Source of the DNA: Lentibacillus persicus
GTDB lineage: Bacteria > Bacillota > Bacilli > Bacillales > Amphibacillaceae
Assembly (NCBI RefSeq): GCF_900112705.1
Contig: NZ_FOMR01000015.1
Coordinates: 1-64,000, forward strand
Length of the DNA stretch: 64,000 bases
Reading direction: 5' to 3'
The notes under the pieces are model-generated. The model did no database searches. It was not told the origin of the DNA and saw nothing but the letters and a program-made list of their open reading frames with translations. Shown here one piece after another: positions 63,960-64,000 of this stretch (position 1 is the stretch's first letter; the number at the start of each line of letters is the position of its first letter). A program made the translations under genes and the position numbers.

Positions 63960-64000
63960 AGGCTAACCAACACTCCTTCTTACTCATATATATCCTGACA

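Overview
The window comes from a low-GC, endospore-forming Firmicute of the family Bacillaceae. The evidence is the spore genes pdaB, kbaA, gerD and cwlD, the CtsR/McsA/McsB/ClpC stress operon, sigH, and the classic Bacillus ribosomal-protein supercluster. Protein sequences look closest to moderately halophilic genera of the Virgibacillus/Lentibacillus/Oceanobacillus type. That placement is an impression from the sequence, not a measured result. Read on the minus strand, the order runs ctsR-clpC-radA-yacL-gltX-cysES-mrnC-rlmB-rae1-sigH-rpmG-secE-nusG-rplKA-rplJL-rsmC-rpoBC-str-S10-spc-alpha-ecf-truA-rplM-rpsI and then the cwlD-salA-gerD-kbaA-pdaB spore group, ending at an rRNA operon.

Layout. 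1-612: 5' part of a 16S rRNA gene (minus strand) with its leader, boxA-like site and promoter. 1126-6236: a small unknown protein and the spore group. 6331-10989: an accessory block holding three DUF948 membrane proteins, a YIP1/membrane-fusion pair resembling YknW-YknX, and a GNAT acetyltransferase broken by one in-frame amber codon. 11125-30426: rpsI-rplM, truA, the ECF transporter module and the alpha, spc and S10 operons. 30879-43035: tuf, fusA, rpsG, rpsL, rplGB, rpoC and rpoB. 43471-48145: rsmC, rplL/J/A/K, nusG, secE and rpmG. 48214-55007: sigH, rae1, rlmB, mrnC, cysS and cysE (behind a cysteine T-box), then gltX. 55188-62795: yacL, radA, clpC, mcsB, mcsA and ctsR with a CtsR box. 63258-63959: an MgtC-like protein.

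How it works together. Most of the window makes ribosomes, RNA polymerase and translation factors. Autoregulatory RNA elements are visible: an L10 leader, two L1-type elements and possibly an L13 leader. The stress operon controls protein quality under CtsR. The spore group acts in sporulation signalling, cortex maturation and germination; sigma-E-like promoters precede pdaB and cwlD and a sigma-G-like promoter precedes gerD.

Most notable. (1) A dispersed palindromic repeat family, here called R1, has five loci in non-coding gaps, including an internally deleted copy and an inverted double copy. (2) A second repeat of about 122 bp, here called R2, has two copies with a covarying hairpin. (3) Expected neighbours are missing from conserved positions: disA between radA and yacL, ispD-ispF between yacL and gltX, and map between adk and the KOW gene. 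No phage, CRISPR array, toxin-antitoxin system or transposase was seen.
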